From the NCBI GenBank assembly GCA_963791565.1, contig CAWBSX010000003.1, positions 310,001-374,000 on the forward strand: a stretch of DNA of 64,000 nucleotides, given 5' to 3'. The position numbers were made by a program, and so were the translations under genes. Positions within the stretch are counted from its first letter, which is position 1; the number at the start of each line of letters is the position of its first letter. Source of the stretch: JACCTI01 sp963791565 (GTDB lineage Bacteria > Verrucomicrobiota > Verrucomicrobiia > Chthoniobacterales > UBA10450). Below are positions 9,239 to 18,193 of this stretch, piece after piece. The notes beneath the pieces are model-generated. The model searched no databases. It saw only the letters and a list, made by a program, of their open reading frames with translations, and was not told where the DNA came from.

Positions 9239-9595
9239 TCAAACTGCATGCGCTTCGAGTTCTTCCAAGGTGACGAACTCGAGCGCGGACGAGTGCGTCG
9301 CTTCCAAATCAACTTTACCCGCCAGTCCGCGTTTCAGCGCGGCTTTCCAGCGCGTCACGCACACGCACCATTTGTCGCCGGGTTTCAATCCAGGAAAACC
9401 ATACTCGGGGTGAGGCGTAATGAGGTCGTTTCCATCGAGCATTGAGAAATCGAGAAAATCCTCGTCGACCAAAACGCAAACGGTATGCAGTCCGACATCT
9501 TCGGGCCCCGTGCGGCAATAACCGTCGCGATAGAATCCGGTGAGCGGATCACGGCAGCAGCAGCGCAATTCCGTTCCAAGAACGTTGGTCAGCAT
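9239..9595 (-). CDS. DUF2237 family protein
   Basis: 118-residue protein of the DUF2237 family, function unknown. The conserved N-terminus NVLGTELRCCCRDPLTGFYRDGYC is split by repeated cysteines, and later GPEDVGLHTVCVLVDEDFLDFS, GNDLITPHPEYGFPGLKPGD and WCVCVTRW are characteristic. The cysteine-rich pattern suggests metal binding or thiol chemistry, but this is not established. The ATG at 9595 (MLTNVLG) fits the family better than the one at 9610. Its start faces the 377-base gene-poor stretch at 9596-9972. Confidence 0.85.
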   Translation of the reverse strand: MLTNVLGTELRCCCRDPLTGFYRDGYCRTGPEDVGLHTVCVLVDEDFLDFSMLDGNDLITPHPEYGFPGLKPGDKWCVCVTRWKAALKRGLAGKVDLEATHSSALEFVTLEELEAHAV

Positions 9596-9856
9596 CGTCG
9601 AAGATAGCACCCCAAGACCTTTTCGGGAAATTAAGGAAATCGTCGGAAACTATTACGCTTACTTCAGAAATGCGACGGCGGCTGAGTTTTTTGCTAATTC
9701 CTAAGCGACTATTTATCAGCCGCTTACGAATGCTTTACCCTCCGCGGCATATTGCTTGCTCAGGTGATTGCCATCTTTATGAAGTGCACGGCCCGGAAGT
9801 GAAGGACGTCGTGGAAGTAATCAAACCCAGAAAATCCTCCTGGAACAATTAGGCGT

Positions 9857-9888
9857 GTCTCGCCCCGAGCGTAATGCCGGGGCGAGAC
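9857..9888 (+). other. Perfect 11-bp hairpin upstream of a terminator
   Basis: Arms GTCTCGCCCCG (9857-9867) and CGGGGCGAGAC (9878-9888) pair perfectly around a 10-base loop. No T-run follows, so it is a structural element rather than a terminator. It lies between the small open frame and the true terminator at 9907. Confidence 0.6.
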
Positions 9889-9906
9889 ATCGCCAACGGT
9901 TTCGAA

Positions 9907-9938
9907 CACGCGCCGCCTTTGGGCGCGTGATTTTTTTT
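9907..9938 (+). terminator. Intrinsic terminator (or attenuator)
   Basis: Arms CACGCGCC (9907-9914) and GGCGCGTG (9922-9929) pair perfectly around a 7-base loop, followed by A and eight T residues (9931-9938). It points rightwards, and the only thing upstream on that strand is the gap region from about 9600. It ends 34 bases before the ATG of the 2H phosphodiesterase gene. Confidence 0.85.
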
Positions 9939-9972
9939 GGCGGAAAGCAATCGCGCTGCTTTCTTCCGCTCA

Positions 9973-10513
9973 ATGGATCCAACTTCGCAGCGCTTTGCTT
10001 TCTGGTTAGTGCCCACGGCTCACGAACAAGAATTTTTCGCCGCGCTCATCCGGGAGTTGGCTCTTCGCTTTGACGGTCCCATCTTTGAACCGCATCTGAC
10101 TTTGTGTGACGGCGGGCTGGAGGAGGCCACTGCACGAAAAGTTCTCGCGGAGGTTCCGGAGAGTCCGACCTTCGAGTTGGAAGTTGGCTCGATCGAAGTG
10201 TCCGCGTGTTTTACTAAGACGCTCTTTGTTCGCTTTCGACCTTCGGATGAATTGAATCGATTGCGCCGATCAATCGGCGAAGCATTGAGATTACCTGAAC
10301 TTGCTGATTTCGATCCGCATCTGAGTTTGATGTACAAAGAAATGGCCGAAGAAAAAAAAGACCGAGCTGCGCGGGACCATAGCGCTGCCATTCGAGCGTG
10401 TGAGCTTCAACGGCATCGCGCTCATCGCGCATCCGGTCAAAATTACCACGCGGGCGGATGTGGAATCCTGGCAGATTCTCGCGCGACGGTCGCTCGCGGA
10501 AAGCTCTCGTTAG
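9973..10513 (+). CDS. 2H-superfamily cyclic phosphodiesterase, apparent frameshift
   Basis: Resembles the cyclic phosphodiesterase branch of the 2H (LigT-like) superfamily, which opens cyclic nucleotide-type phosphates. Both catalytic histidine motifs are present: PHLTLC near residue 38 and PHLSLMY near residue 116. The frame breaks at a run of eight A (10352-10359): the continuation in the next frame (TELRGTIALPFERVSFNGIALIAHPVK, split here only for description) is clearly family-like and ends at TAG 10511. Removing one A restores a 179-residue protein. This is either a sequencing indel, a slippery site or a real mutation. The stop codon is formed inside a copy of the dispersed motif. Hsp70 follows by 13 bases. 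Confidence 0.72.
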
Positions 10514-10515
10514 GC
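10505..10515. repeat. Dispersed motif copy supplying a stop codon
   Basis: TCTCGTTAGGC contains the exact 10-mer CTCGTTAGGC. Read in the corrected phosphodiesterase frame it gives Arg then TAG, so the motif ends that gene. Confidence 0.75.
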
Positions 10516-10526
10516 ACTTTTGAAAT

Positions 10527-12318
10527 ATGGATGACATCGTTGGCATCGATCTCGGCACAACCAATTCGCTCATCGGCATTATGGAGTCGGGTTTTCCCGT
10601 GCTGCTGGCCGACTCCGACGGCGAGCGACTTTTGCCGTCGGTCGTCTCGTTTTCGAAAAATGGTGAGCCTCTTGTCGGGCGGCCGGCGACGCGGGCGCGA
10701 GCCCTTCATTCGGCTGAGACAATCTATTCCGTTAAGCGCTTGATTGGTTTGCGTGGCGATGAAGTGGCGGCTGACGACCTCGCTTACACGTTACGCCGCA
10801 CCAAAGGAGAAACGGTGCGGATTGTTATCGAGGATCGTGAGTTTACGCCGGAAGAAATTTCCGCGCTCATTCTGCGAAAGCTAAAAGCGAACGCCGAAGC
10901 TTCGCTTGGTCGCGAAGTCAATCGTGCCGTCATCACTGTTCCGGCTTACTTCAATGATGCGCAACGGAGCGCGACTAAGCGCGCGGGCGAGCTAGCTGGC
11001 ATCACTGTTGAACGCATCATCAACGAACCAACTGCCGCAGCGCTGGCCTACGGTCTCGATAAACTGCGCACGCGCGCGAAAATCGCGGTCTACGATTTCG
11101 GCGGCGGAACCTTCGATATCTCAATTCTCGAATTGAACGAAGGCGTCTTCGAAGTCTTATCGACGAATGGAAACACACGCTTGGGCGGCGATGATCTCGA
11201 TCGGGCCCTGCTCGCGAGTATTGACGGGTCGCGATTGACGAATGCCGAAGCAAAGGCGCGCCTCTTAGAAGCTCTTATTCAGGCGAAGCATCGGCTCTCA
11301 GTTGAAGAAAAAGCTTCGTTCGATCTTCCGTTCCTCGACGGCACGACGAATTTCCATCTCGACCTGACTCGTGATGAGCTCGAGAAGATTGCGCGCCCGA
11401 TCGTGGAGAAGACGCGTGCCTACTGCCTTGCGCGCGCTGGCCGACGCGAAATTGAAGCCGCAGGATTTGGACGAAGTCATTCTTGTCGGCGGCGTGACGC
11501 GAATGCCGCTGGTGCGAAGGTTCGTGGCCAACCTTTTCGAACGCGAGCCGAACATCTCGCAAAATCCGGATGAAGCGGTAGCCATCGGCGCGACCATTCA
11601 GGCCGGCATCCTGTCTGGTGCGGTGCGCGATGTCGTTTTGCTCGATGTCACACCGCTTTCGTTAGGCATCGAAACTTTTGGCGGCTTGATGAACGTGATC
11701 ATTCCGCGCAATTCGACGATTCCGGTGAAAGCCGGCGAAATGTTTACCACCGCGGTCGATTATCAGCGCTCGATGCGCATCAATGTCCTGCAAGGCGAGC
11801 GCGAGATGGCGCGAGACAACTGGTCGTTAGGCAAACTTGAACTCGAATTCGAGGCGGCCCCGAAAGGTGTCGCGCGTCTGGGCGTGCAATTCGAAATCGA
11901 CGCCAACGGAATTCTGCATGTGCTGGCGCGCGACACAAAAACCGGTCGGGAAAAAATCATCGAGACGAACAGCGCGATCGACGTTTCCGACGAAGCCGTC
12001 GAAGCGATGATTGCCGACTCGCTCGATCACGCGTTCGACGACATCTCGGAACGAGTCTGGATTGAAGCCAAACTAAAAGCCGAAGAAATGCTCAATGCGC
12101 TGGCGCAGGCCTTCCACTCGTTAGGCAATGAGATTGAGCCCAGAGAAAAACAAGAAATCGAAGCGCTAGCGAGCGAGGTCCGCGAAGCACTCGCTTCGGG
12201 AGAATTTCAGCGCTTAAAGAAGGCGACAGCCGCGCTGGACAAAGCGACCGAACCGATGGCGGCGATGCTGGTCGAAAAAGCGATGCAGGCCAACGCCTCA
12301 GCCGCCGTCCCGGAGTAG
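10527..12318 (+). CDS. Hsp70-family chaperone (DnaK/HscA-like), apparent frameshift
   Basis: ATP-dependent Hsp70. The first frame (to about 11430) shows the nucleotide-binding domain: GIDLGTTNSLIG near residue 5, VPAYFNDAQRSATKRAGELAG, INEPTAAALAYGLD and VYDFGGGTFDISIL. The rest is in the next frame: DEVILVGGVTRMPLVR, NPDEAVAIGATIQAG, DVTPLSLGIETFGG, then the substrate-binding domain and a helical lid. The join lies near TGCCTTGCG at 11424-11432; dropping one T gives CLRALADAKLKPQDLDEV and an intact 596-residue protein. The shortened lid and lack of the usual DnaK C-terminal acidic tail are more like HscA or a dedicated Hsp70 than the main DnaK. No grpE or dnaJ is nearby. Exact motif copies include one at 12117-12126. 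Confidence 0.85.
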
Positions 12319-14211
12319 CGGATGGACTACCGGCGTTGAGCCCGGCGGTTCGATCTTGTTTGTCGTGGGGAGCGGCGAAGACGAGGGCCGTGGAGTTACC
12401 GACGGCATGGGCAACGACAAATTGTCGAGCAGGGAAGCGGGACCGGTCGATGATCCCGGTGCAGACATTTTCGCGATCGCTTCGCCAAGCAGTTTTTTTT
12501 CTTCCAGGTTGAGCGAACCGCTTTGTGCGGCCTCGATAAATTCGCGCGCAGCCTCCGGTTCATTGTTATCGATATAGAGAAGCGCGACATACACCGCCGC
12601 GTGCGGATCGTGTAACTGCTCGTGAGGCAACTTCCGCAGGATTTCAAGACCTTCACTGGTGCGTCCGGTGCCGTAGAGCGCGAAAGCGTAGGTCACGGCG
12701 CAATTCAGATCGGCCGGGGCCGCTTCGTGTGCTTCCTTCGCGACGCGTTGTCCATCTTCGGTGTTGGGCGCGAGAAGCAACGCGAGCCGCGCGTAGGTGC
12801 AGGCCAGTGAAGCTTCGTGCGGCGAATTTTGGTGCAGTTGTTTTGCTATTTGTAACAACTCCGGCAAGTCGTTGCTCGTGCGATATGTTTTGAAGAGCGC
12901 GTCGAGCGCTTCACGGCGCAGGCGTGCATCCTTGGTCACACGTTTCCAGAGCGCGGTGGCTTCGCCCGTTAGGCTCCATTTCGTCGCCAGGCGCGCGAGC
13001 ACCGCTTCCTGGTCCGGATGTTCCGTGGCTGCGCGTTCGGCAGATTGCCAAAGCGAATCAAATTCCGCATCGGCGGCGGATTGACGCGATTGCCGCGCGG
13101 CGAACGCCTGGTAGGCGAAACGCAGATATTCGAAATCGCTCCAGTTGGCGCTGCGGGTCCATCGTTTCAGGCGCGACCAATTCTTCACCGCGGCAAAAGC
13201 ATCGGCGATCGCGACTGCCGCTGGCGGCACGGTCGTGAGGTTGGAGGGAAGCTTGTCGTTCCATTTCAAGACTTCGTTCGCCAGACCATTTCGATTCATC
13301 CATTCCATCAATTGCCCGACGCTGGCCGGATCGCGCGCTGCGACTGGTTTCACTTTTTCCAAAAGCGCGCCGAATTTTTTTTCGTCGAGCTTGCGATAGA
13401 ATTCGAGACACAAAAGGTAGTCGGCGAAGGTTACCTGCTGATTCATTTGCAGGTTCTGCGCGAGGTCGTCCGCGCGTTCGAGATCGTTGCGCTGGACGGC
13501 GTCGCTCAAAAGCGCGCGCAGCGATCCCGCGCGATAACCGGGAACCTTGCTCAGTCGTTCGAGCGTTTCACGCGCGTTGGAATTTTTCTCCGGATCAGGT
13601 GAGCGAATTTCCAAAACGGCGAAATTGAATTGGTAAAGATCGTTGCCCGGCTCTTGTTTAACCGCGGCGGCAAAGTGTTCTTCGACTTCCGCATCGTTGC
13701 CTTCGGCGCGCGCCAGCCAGCCGGCCACCACGTGAAAGGCCGCTTTCTCGCGGTCCTCGGGATCAACTCTTTCGAGCGCGTGGCGCACGGTGTCGAGCTG
13801 ACTAAAACGCAGCGCGGCCGATGCGAGATTTAACTGCGCATCGAGATTGTGCGGAAAAATTCGCGCGATCTGCGCGCGCCAGGCGACGGTTTCGGGTTTG
13901 TTTTGCCGCTCGGTCGCGTCCGCTAAAATTTGAAAAGCCGCGACCGATTCGGGCTGAATGCGCAGCATTTCATGAGCGGCTTGCGTCGCTCCCTCGAGAT
14001 CGTTTTTCTGCAACAGTTCCGACGCGCTGTGTTGCAGACGCGATTCGCGCCAACTGCGATAGGTCCGCGGTCCGTAATTTAGAAAGAGCAACCCAAACAG
14101 CAGTCCAAAAACCGCAGCGCCCAGGTAAATCACTTTGCGGCCGGTGAAAATTTGCGCGCGAGCACGATGATGGCGGCGTTTGCGCCGCACGCGTTTTACC
14201 TGATGCGCCAT
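12298..14211 (-). CDS. Membrane-anchored TPR protein
   Basis: About 637 residues from the ATG at 14211 (MAHQVKRVRRKRRHH). A strongly basic N-terminus is followed by one membrane helix (KVIYLGAAVFGLLFGLLFL), then many degenerate tetratricopeptide-like helical repeats (for example ELLQKNDLEGATQAAHEML) and a Pro/Ser-rich tail. TPR arrays bind other proteins; no enzyme domain is visible. The open frame extends to 14250 but the extra residues look non-native. Its 3' end overlaps that of the convergent Hsp70 gene by 21 bases. The AI-2E transporter lies just upstream on the same strand. Confidence 0.75.
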   Translation of the reverse strand: MAHQVKRVRRKRRHHRARAQIFTGRKVIYLGAAVFGLLFGLLFLNYGPRTYRSWRESRLQHSASELLQKNDLEGATQAAHEMLRIQPESVAAFQILADATERQNKPETVAWRAQIARIFPHNLDAQLNLASAALRFSQLDTVRHALERVDPEDREKAAFHVVAGWLARAEGNDAEVEEHFAAAVKQEPGNDLYQFNFAVLEIRSPDPEKNSNARETLERLSKVPGYRAGSLRALLSDAVQRNDLERADDLAQNLQMNQQVTFADYLLCLEFYRKLDEKKFGALLEKVKPVAARDPASVGQLMEWMNRNGLANEVLKWNDKLPSNLTTVPPAAVAIADAFAAVKNWSRLKRWTRSANWSDFEYLRFAYQAFAARQSRQSAADAEFDSLWQSAERAATEHPDQEAVLARLATKWSLTGEATALWKRVTKDARLRREALDALFKTYRTSNDLPELLQIAKQLHQNSPHEASLACTYARLALLLAPNTEDGQRVAKEAHEAAPADLNCAVTYAFALYGTGRTSEGLEILRKLPHEQLHDPHAAVYVALLYIDNNEPEAAREFIEAAQSGSLNLEEKKLLGEAIAKMSAPGSSTGPASLLDNLSLPMPSVTPRPSSSPLPTTNKIEPPGSTPVVHPLLRDGG

Positions 14212-14261
14212 GGACGCGGTTTCTATCCCTGCACCCGCGCGTCTTGGCAACTGCGTCCGCG

Positions 14262-15641
14262 CTAGGCGATGGCTTCTTCTTCAGTTGCCCGAAGCACCGG
14301 CACGTCTTCGATTTGTTCTTCGACGCGCTCGCGTAAACGCCGACCCCAGACGTAACGCGCCAGCAGAACCTTGATCGTCGCCGTCAAAGGCACGGCCAGA
14401 ATCGGTCCGAGCAAACCGCCGATAAGTAATCCCCAAACAAAAATCGAGACGATCACCGTCATGGGATGAAGGCCGACTGAATCACCGACAATTTTTGGCG
14501 CGATGAAAATTGCTTCCAGGTTCTGCACTCCAAAAAAAACAACCGTGACCAAAAGCGGATGCGCCCAATCGCCCCATTGCGCAGTGGCGATGAGGACTGC
14601 TGGAACCCAGCAGACCACGATTCCGATGTACGGAATCATGGTGAGGAAAACGACGAGCACGCCGATGAGCGGCGCGAAATTCAAGCCTAACAAGAACAAG
14701 GTCGTGCCGATGAGAATACCGTCGATGAGACAGACGAGAAGTTGTCCGCGAAAATAGGCGATGATGTAGTTATTGATCTGGCTCAAGACGATCGCGACTT
14801 CGTCTTTCAACGGTGAATTGCGCAGCGGGAGATACTCTTTCCAGCGTCGCTCGATCGCGGGCCGCTCTTTGAGCAAAAAGAAAAGATAGATCGGCACCAT
14901 CACCAGACTGAGGAGAAATCCGGTCACGCCCAAGAATCCGCCAATGCTGGTCTTGAGAATGGCCCAAATCTTTTCGGTCAGAAGCGGAAGCTGACGCTGC
15001 AAATTTGGCAACTGCTGCTCGACCCAACTTTGAATGCGCTGCCGTTCCACGGAACTAATGCGCGGCGAGGCCGGGCCGATGGACTCGTTAGGCGCGGCCT
15101 CCGCAGTTTGACTTGGCTTTGGCTCGGGTGCGGTGTTTGCCGGCGTGCCGCTCGGAGACGGCGTGGGCGTGGCTAGGAGCCAATCGACAAAACTTTTCGA
15201 CGGCGAAGCAGCCTTCCCGGTAGTTGGATGCCCGAAGCTGTTGTTGTAGCGATAAATGAGATCGACCGCCTGATCGCGCGCGCGACTGGTATAGTTCGGC
15301 AATTCGCGCACGAGCGCGGCGCTTTGTAATGAAACAGTCGGCACGAGCCAGGCGAGCAACGCCGCGAAGGCGAGAAATGCAATGGCGAACAAAAGCACGA
15401 TCGCTTTCGTCCGACTCATGCGCCGCTCGCTCAAATGCGTTACAAGCGGATCGAGCAGGTAGGCCAGAATAACGGCGATGGCGACGGGAATGAGGATCGG
15501 TTGCAGGAATCCAATCAAATGCCCGGCCACATAAATAACCGAGCCGACGATGACGATGAGCAGAACGATGCAAATGGCCGAGAGCGCAGCCCAGACAGTT
15601 TTTTGCTGCCAGGGCGTGGGATATTTTGCGTGGTTCGGCAT
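14262..15641 (-). CDS. AI-2E family transporter (TqsA/PerM family)
   Basis: 459-residue polytopic membrane protein of the AI-2E exporter/PerM superfamily. Family segments visible: YVAGHLIGFLQPILIPVAIAVILAYLLDP split over the first helices, a coiled and Pro/Ser/Thr-rich loop at about residues 150-200, LVMVPIYLFFLLKE, FRGQLLVCLIDGILIG, and the C-terminal PKIVGDSVGLHPMTVI and LLGPILAVPLTATIKVLL. The substrate is not known; members export AI-2 or act as ion antiporters. The long low-complexity insert is unusual. An exact motif copy inside it encodes Pro-Asn-Glu (15084-15093). Confidence 0.88.
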   Translation of the reverse strand: MPNHAKYPTPWQQKTVWAALSAICIVLLIVIVGSVIYVAGHLIGFLQPILIPVAIAVILAYLLDPLVTHLSERRMSRTKAIVLLFAIAFLAFAALLAWLVPTVSLQSAALVRELPNYTSRARDQAVDLIYRYNNSFGHPTTGKAASPSKSFVDWLLATPTPSPSGTPANTAPEPKPSQTAEAAPNESIGPASPRISSVERQRIQSWVEQQLPNLQRQLPLLTEKIWAILKTSIGGFLGVTGFLLSLVMVPIYLFFLLKERPAIERRWKEYLPLRNSPLKDEVAIVLSQINNYIIAYFRGQLLVCLIDGILIGTTLFLLGLNFAPLIGVLVVFLTMIPYIGIVVCWVPAVLIATAQWGDWAHPLLVTVVFFGVQNLEAIFIAPKIVGDSVGLHPMTVIVSIFVWGLLIGGLLGPILAVPLTATIKVLLARYVWGRRLRERVEEQIEDVPVLRATEEEAIA

Positions 15642-15650
15642 GTGCGCCGT

Positions 15651-15661
15651 GCCTAACGAGT
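15651..15661. repeat. Dispersed 11-mer motif, intergenic copy
   Basis: Exact GCCTAACGAGT in the 22-base gap between the start of the AI-2E transporter gene and the stop of the TPR lipoprotein-like gene, both on the minus strand. Confidence 0.8.
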
Positions 15662-15663
15662 GC

Positions 15664-17469
15664 TCAAAATGGCGGACCTTTTAGCGGTTCGCCTTTGCTC
15701 ATCTTGGTCTTGGTGCTTTCAATTTTGTCGGCCAAAGTTTTGTTGTCGGGATCAAGCGCGCTAGCTTTCTGCCAATATTCCAGCGCCTGCGGGACGCGAT
15801 TTAACTTCGCATACACGTCGCCCAGATGCTCGAAAACGACAGGATCATCGCGATTCAAACTGGTGATGGCACGCTGCAAATTGTTGAGTGCTTCTTCGAA
15901 TTTTCCTTTGCGAAAATTGAGCCAACCCAGGCTGTCCAGGTAAGCGCCGTTGTTTGGGTCGAGCTCGAGCGCTTTTTTGATCATCTCTTCGCCTTCGTCC
16001 AGGTGAAGATTGTGTTCGACCCACATGTAACCAATGAAATTGTAGGCTTCGGCGGCATTGGCCGGGTCGAGTGCGATCGAGCGTCGCACGAGATCAGCCG
16101 CTTTGTCGTAGAAACCGGCTTGTTCCGCCGCAGCGCCGTAATCGAAATAGAAACGCGCCGTCAGCATCTCGCTCGCGTTGTCTTCCGCCTCGTGCAGCGC
16201 TTCTTCGAAGGTGATAATCGATTGTTGCGCGTGCTTTGCTTCGCGTTGCGCGATCGCGAGGTAGTAGGCGAACTCCGGCGAACGAGGGAAACGTGCCCGG
16301 CCTTCGGACAAGATTTTTTCCGCTCGTTCGCTTTGGCGCAACGGCCCCATGAGGAGTTCACCCAGACGCAGATATGTCTGACCGCGGTTCGGATTGATGA
16401 GCAGACATTGCTCGTAGTTCGCAGCGGCTTTGGCGAAGACTGCTTTCGCCTGCTCGAATTGCTTGGCGCGCTGCAGCCCGCGTCCTTCATCATCAAGCAG
16501 CTGCGCCAGTAAATCGTAAGGCTGATATTTGTCCGGTGTTTGCTTGATGATTTCGTCGAGCATCTCGATCGCCTTACCGCGCTGATTGGTCACCGCAAAG
16601 CCAGTCGCGAGTTTTTCCCGCGCCGAGAGGTCGTCTGGTTCAAGCTCTAGCGCGCGCAGGTAAAGTGGAATCGCTTCCTGCACTTGCTGCGAGGCGGCGA
16701 AATAATCGGCGACATCTTTTAAAGCGGCCGCGTCGTCGCCGGCATTTTCGGCGGCGCGCCGGAAGAAAACATTTACGCGGCGAATTTCGTCAGCCGAGGG
16801 TTCCGCATCCGCCGGATACAGAACTGATGCGTAAAGTTTTCCTAAGCGCGTCCAAAAATTTGGATCGTGGCTATCGACTTTTGCCGCCCGATCCAGCACC
16901 GCGAGCGCTTTCTTCGGATCATTTCGACCAATCTCGATTTCGTAAATGCGCTGATACGCATCCAAATCTTCCGGATCGAGTGCAATCGCTTCGTTGGCGT
17001 ACTTGATCGCCTGTTCCGGTTTTTGCAGATGCTTGGCGTAGATGAAAGCGAGTTGCAGGTAAGGCTTGATGTCTTTCGGATTCGCTTTGATCGCATCCTT
17101 CAAGACATCGATCGCGCGCGGAAAATCTTCCTGACGTGTGAGCAGCGAAGCAGCGCGCGAAGCCAACTCGATCTCACCGGGATCGACCGTGAGCACTTTC
17201 TGGTAGGCGATGAGCGCGGCGTCCACTTCGCCGCTTTCTTCCAGGCGCGCGCCTTCGACAAAAAGAGCGAGCGCATCCGCCTTGCGCAGTGAAGGATTAC
17301 TCAACGCGAGATCGGGCGCGGGCGTCGCGCGCGATGAATCGTCAAGCGTGTTGCTCCGTTTTACTGGAAGCGCTTTCGCGGGTGCAACCACCGGCCGTGC
17401 CGCATCCACGTATGCAGCGCTGCTGCAAAGAAGAACGGACACGGCAAGAGCGCACGAGCGGTTCTTCAT
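15664..17469 (-). CDS. Exported TPR-repeat protein
   Basis: About 601 residues from ATG 17469 (MKNRSCALAVSVLLCSS, a signal peptide ending near AAYVDA). The mature part is nearly all TPR repeats with the canonical spacing (for example ALIAYQKVLTVDPGEIELASR, AIKYANEAIALDPEDLDAYQ, EALNNLQRAITSLNRDDPVV, each shown in part). A periplasmic scaffold or a regulator of a secretion or envelope complex is likely; the exact role is unknown. The start 12 codons upstream was rejected because the signal peptide begins with MKNRS. It lies between the AI-2E transporter and the tiny COX24-like gene. Confidence 0.82.
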   Translation of the reverse strand: MKNRSCALAVSVLLCSSAAYVDAARPVVAPAKALPVKRSNTLDDSSRATPAPDLALSNPSLRKADALALFVEGARLEESGEVDAALIAYQKVLTVDPGEIELASRAASLLTRQEDFPRAIDVLKDAIKANPKDIKPYLQLAFIYAKHLQKPEQAIKYANEAIALDPEDLDAYQRIYEIEIGRNDPKKALAVLDRAAKVDSHDPNFWTRLGKLYASVLYPADAEPSADEIRRVNVFFRRAAENAGDDAAALKDVADYFAASQQVQEAIPLYLRALELEPDDLSAREKLATGFAVTNQRGKAIEMLDEIIKQTPDKYQPYDLLAQLLDDEGRGLQRAKQFEQAKAVFAKAAANYEQCLLINPNRGQTYLRLGELLMGPLRQSERAEKILSEGRARFPRSPEFAYYLAIAQREAKHAQQSIITFEEALHEAEDNASEMLTARFYFDYGAAAEQAGFYDKAADLVRRSIALDPANAAEAYNFIGYMWVEHNLHLDEGEEMIKKALELDPNNGAYLDSLGWLNFRKGKFEEALNNLQRAITSLNRDDPVVFEHLGDVYAKLNRVPQALEYWQKASALDPDNKTLADKIESTKTKMSKGEPLKGPPF

Positions 17470-17522
17470 GATCGCCAGTCTAACGAATTGCGCAGGAAGG
17501 CGCAACGTGACCCACGCAGCCG

Positions 17523-17627
17523 TTACGACTTGTAACGCAGACGCTTCTTGTGGCGATTCTCCTTCATGCGCTTGCGGCGCTTGTGTTTGGAGATTTTCGC
17601 CTTACGGCGCTTCTTGAGTGATCCCAT
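17523..17627 (-). CDS. COX24/AURKAIP1-domain small ribosomal protein (bS22-like)
   Basis: 34-residue, extremely basic protein (MGSLKKRRKAKISKHKRRK, then RMKENRHKKRLRYKS) read from ATG at 17627 to TAA at 17523. This matches the AURKAIP1/COX24 domain, the same family as the small ribosomal protein bS22 described in mycobacteria and the mitoribosomal protein mS38. It probably sits in the 30S subunit close to the decoding region. It is too short for common ORF cut-offs. It lies 53 bases upstream of the TPR gene start on the same strand. Confidence 0.85.
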   Translation of the reverse strand: MGSLKKRRKAKISKHKRRKRMKENRHKKRLRYKS

Positions 17628-17706
17628 AGAGAATTTCGGAGTCCGCTAAAGCGGAGCGCAATGCAAGCACCGGTCACGCCGCACTGCAACTGCTTCTTCC
17701 ATGTAA

Positions 17707-18183
17707 TTACGCGGGCGGTAATGCATTCAGCAGCAGATCGACATGCTCCTCGGGCTTCACTTTGCGATAGATCGCGGAAAGGCGGCCATCCGGTCCGATC
17801 ACGAAAGTGCTGCGTTCGGTGCCCATGTATTTCTTGCCGTACATGCTTTTCTCAACCCAGACGTCGTAGGCTTCGACCATCTTGTGATCGGGATCGGAGA
17901 GAAGCGGGAAGGGGAGCTCATGTTTGGCGATGAATTTCTCGTGGCTCTTGATTGAATCGATGCTCACGCCGAAAATTTCGCCGCGCTTTTCCAGGTCCTT
18001 CCAGGAATCGCGCAAGGCGCAGGCTTGTGTCGTGCAACCGGGCGTGTCGTCTTTCGGATAAAAATAAAGAACAACCGATCGTCCGCGAAAATCGCCTAAC
18101 GAGACCTCTTTTCCGTTTCCATATTTTCCGCCGACCGCGGTCGCGGTGAATTTGGGCGCCGCATCGCCAACGTTTAAAGACAT
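17707..18183 (-). CDS. bcp: Thioredoxin-dependent thiol peroxidase (Bcp/PrxQ)
   Basis: 158-residue peroxiredoxin that reduces hydroperoxides. The active site is FYPKDDTPGCTTQACALRD: the peroxidatic cysteine is in TPGCT and the resolving cysteine five residues later, the usual two-cysteine PrxQ arrangement. FGVSIDSIKSHEKF, LPFPLLSDPDHK and ERSTFVIGPDG complete the family pattern. Ten bases separate it from the upstream membrane transporter gene. An exact motif copy encodes Ser-Leu-Gly near its N-terminus (18094-18103). Confidence 0.94.
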   Translation of the reverse strand: MSLNVGDAAPKFTATAVGGKYGNGKEVSLGDFRGRSVVLYFYPKDDTPGCTTQACALRDSWKDLEKRGEIFGVSIDSIKSHEKFIAKHELPFPLLSDPDHKMVEAYDVWVEKSMYGKKYMGTERSTFVIGPDGRLSAIYRKVKPEEHVDLLLNALPPA

Positions 18184-18193
18184 GCGGAGACGA

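Larger units (their letters stand above)
9620..9938 (+). ncRNA. Candidate small RNA or leader transcript ending in a terminator
   Basis: This 377-base gap (9596-9972) has no convincing large gene, yet on the plus strand it ends in two strong hairpins, the second being a textbook terminator, so something is transcribed rightwards here. A short open frame (ATG 9730 to TAG about 9852, 40 residues, containing CSGDCHLYEVHGPEVKD) lies in it and could be a small protein. Alternatively it is a small RNA, or a leader whose terminator attenuates the phosphodiesterase gene that starts 35 bases later. I could not match it to a known riboswitch or 6S RNA. Promoter and 5' end are undetermined. Confidence 0.35.
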
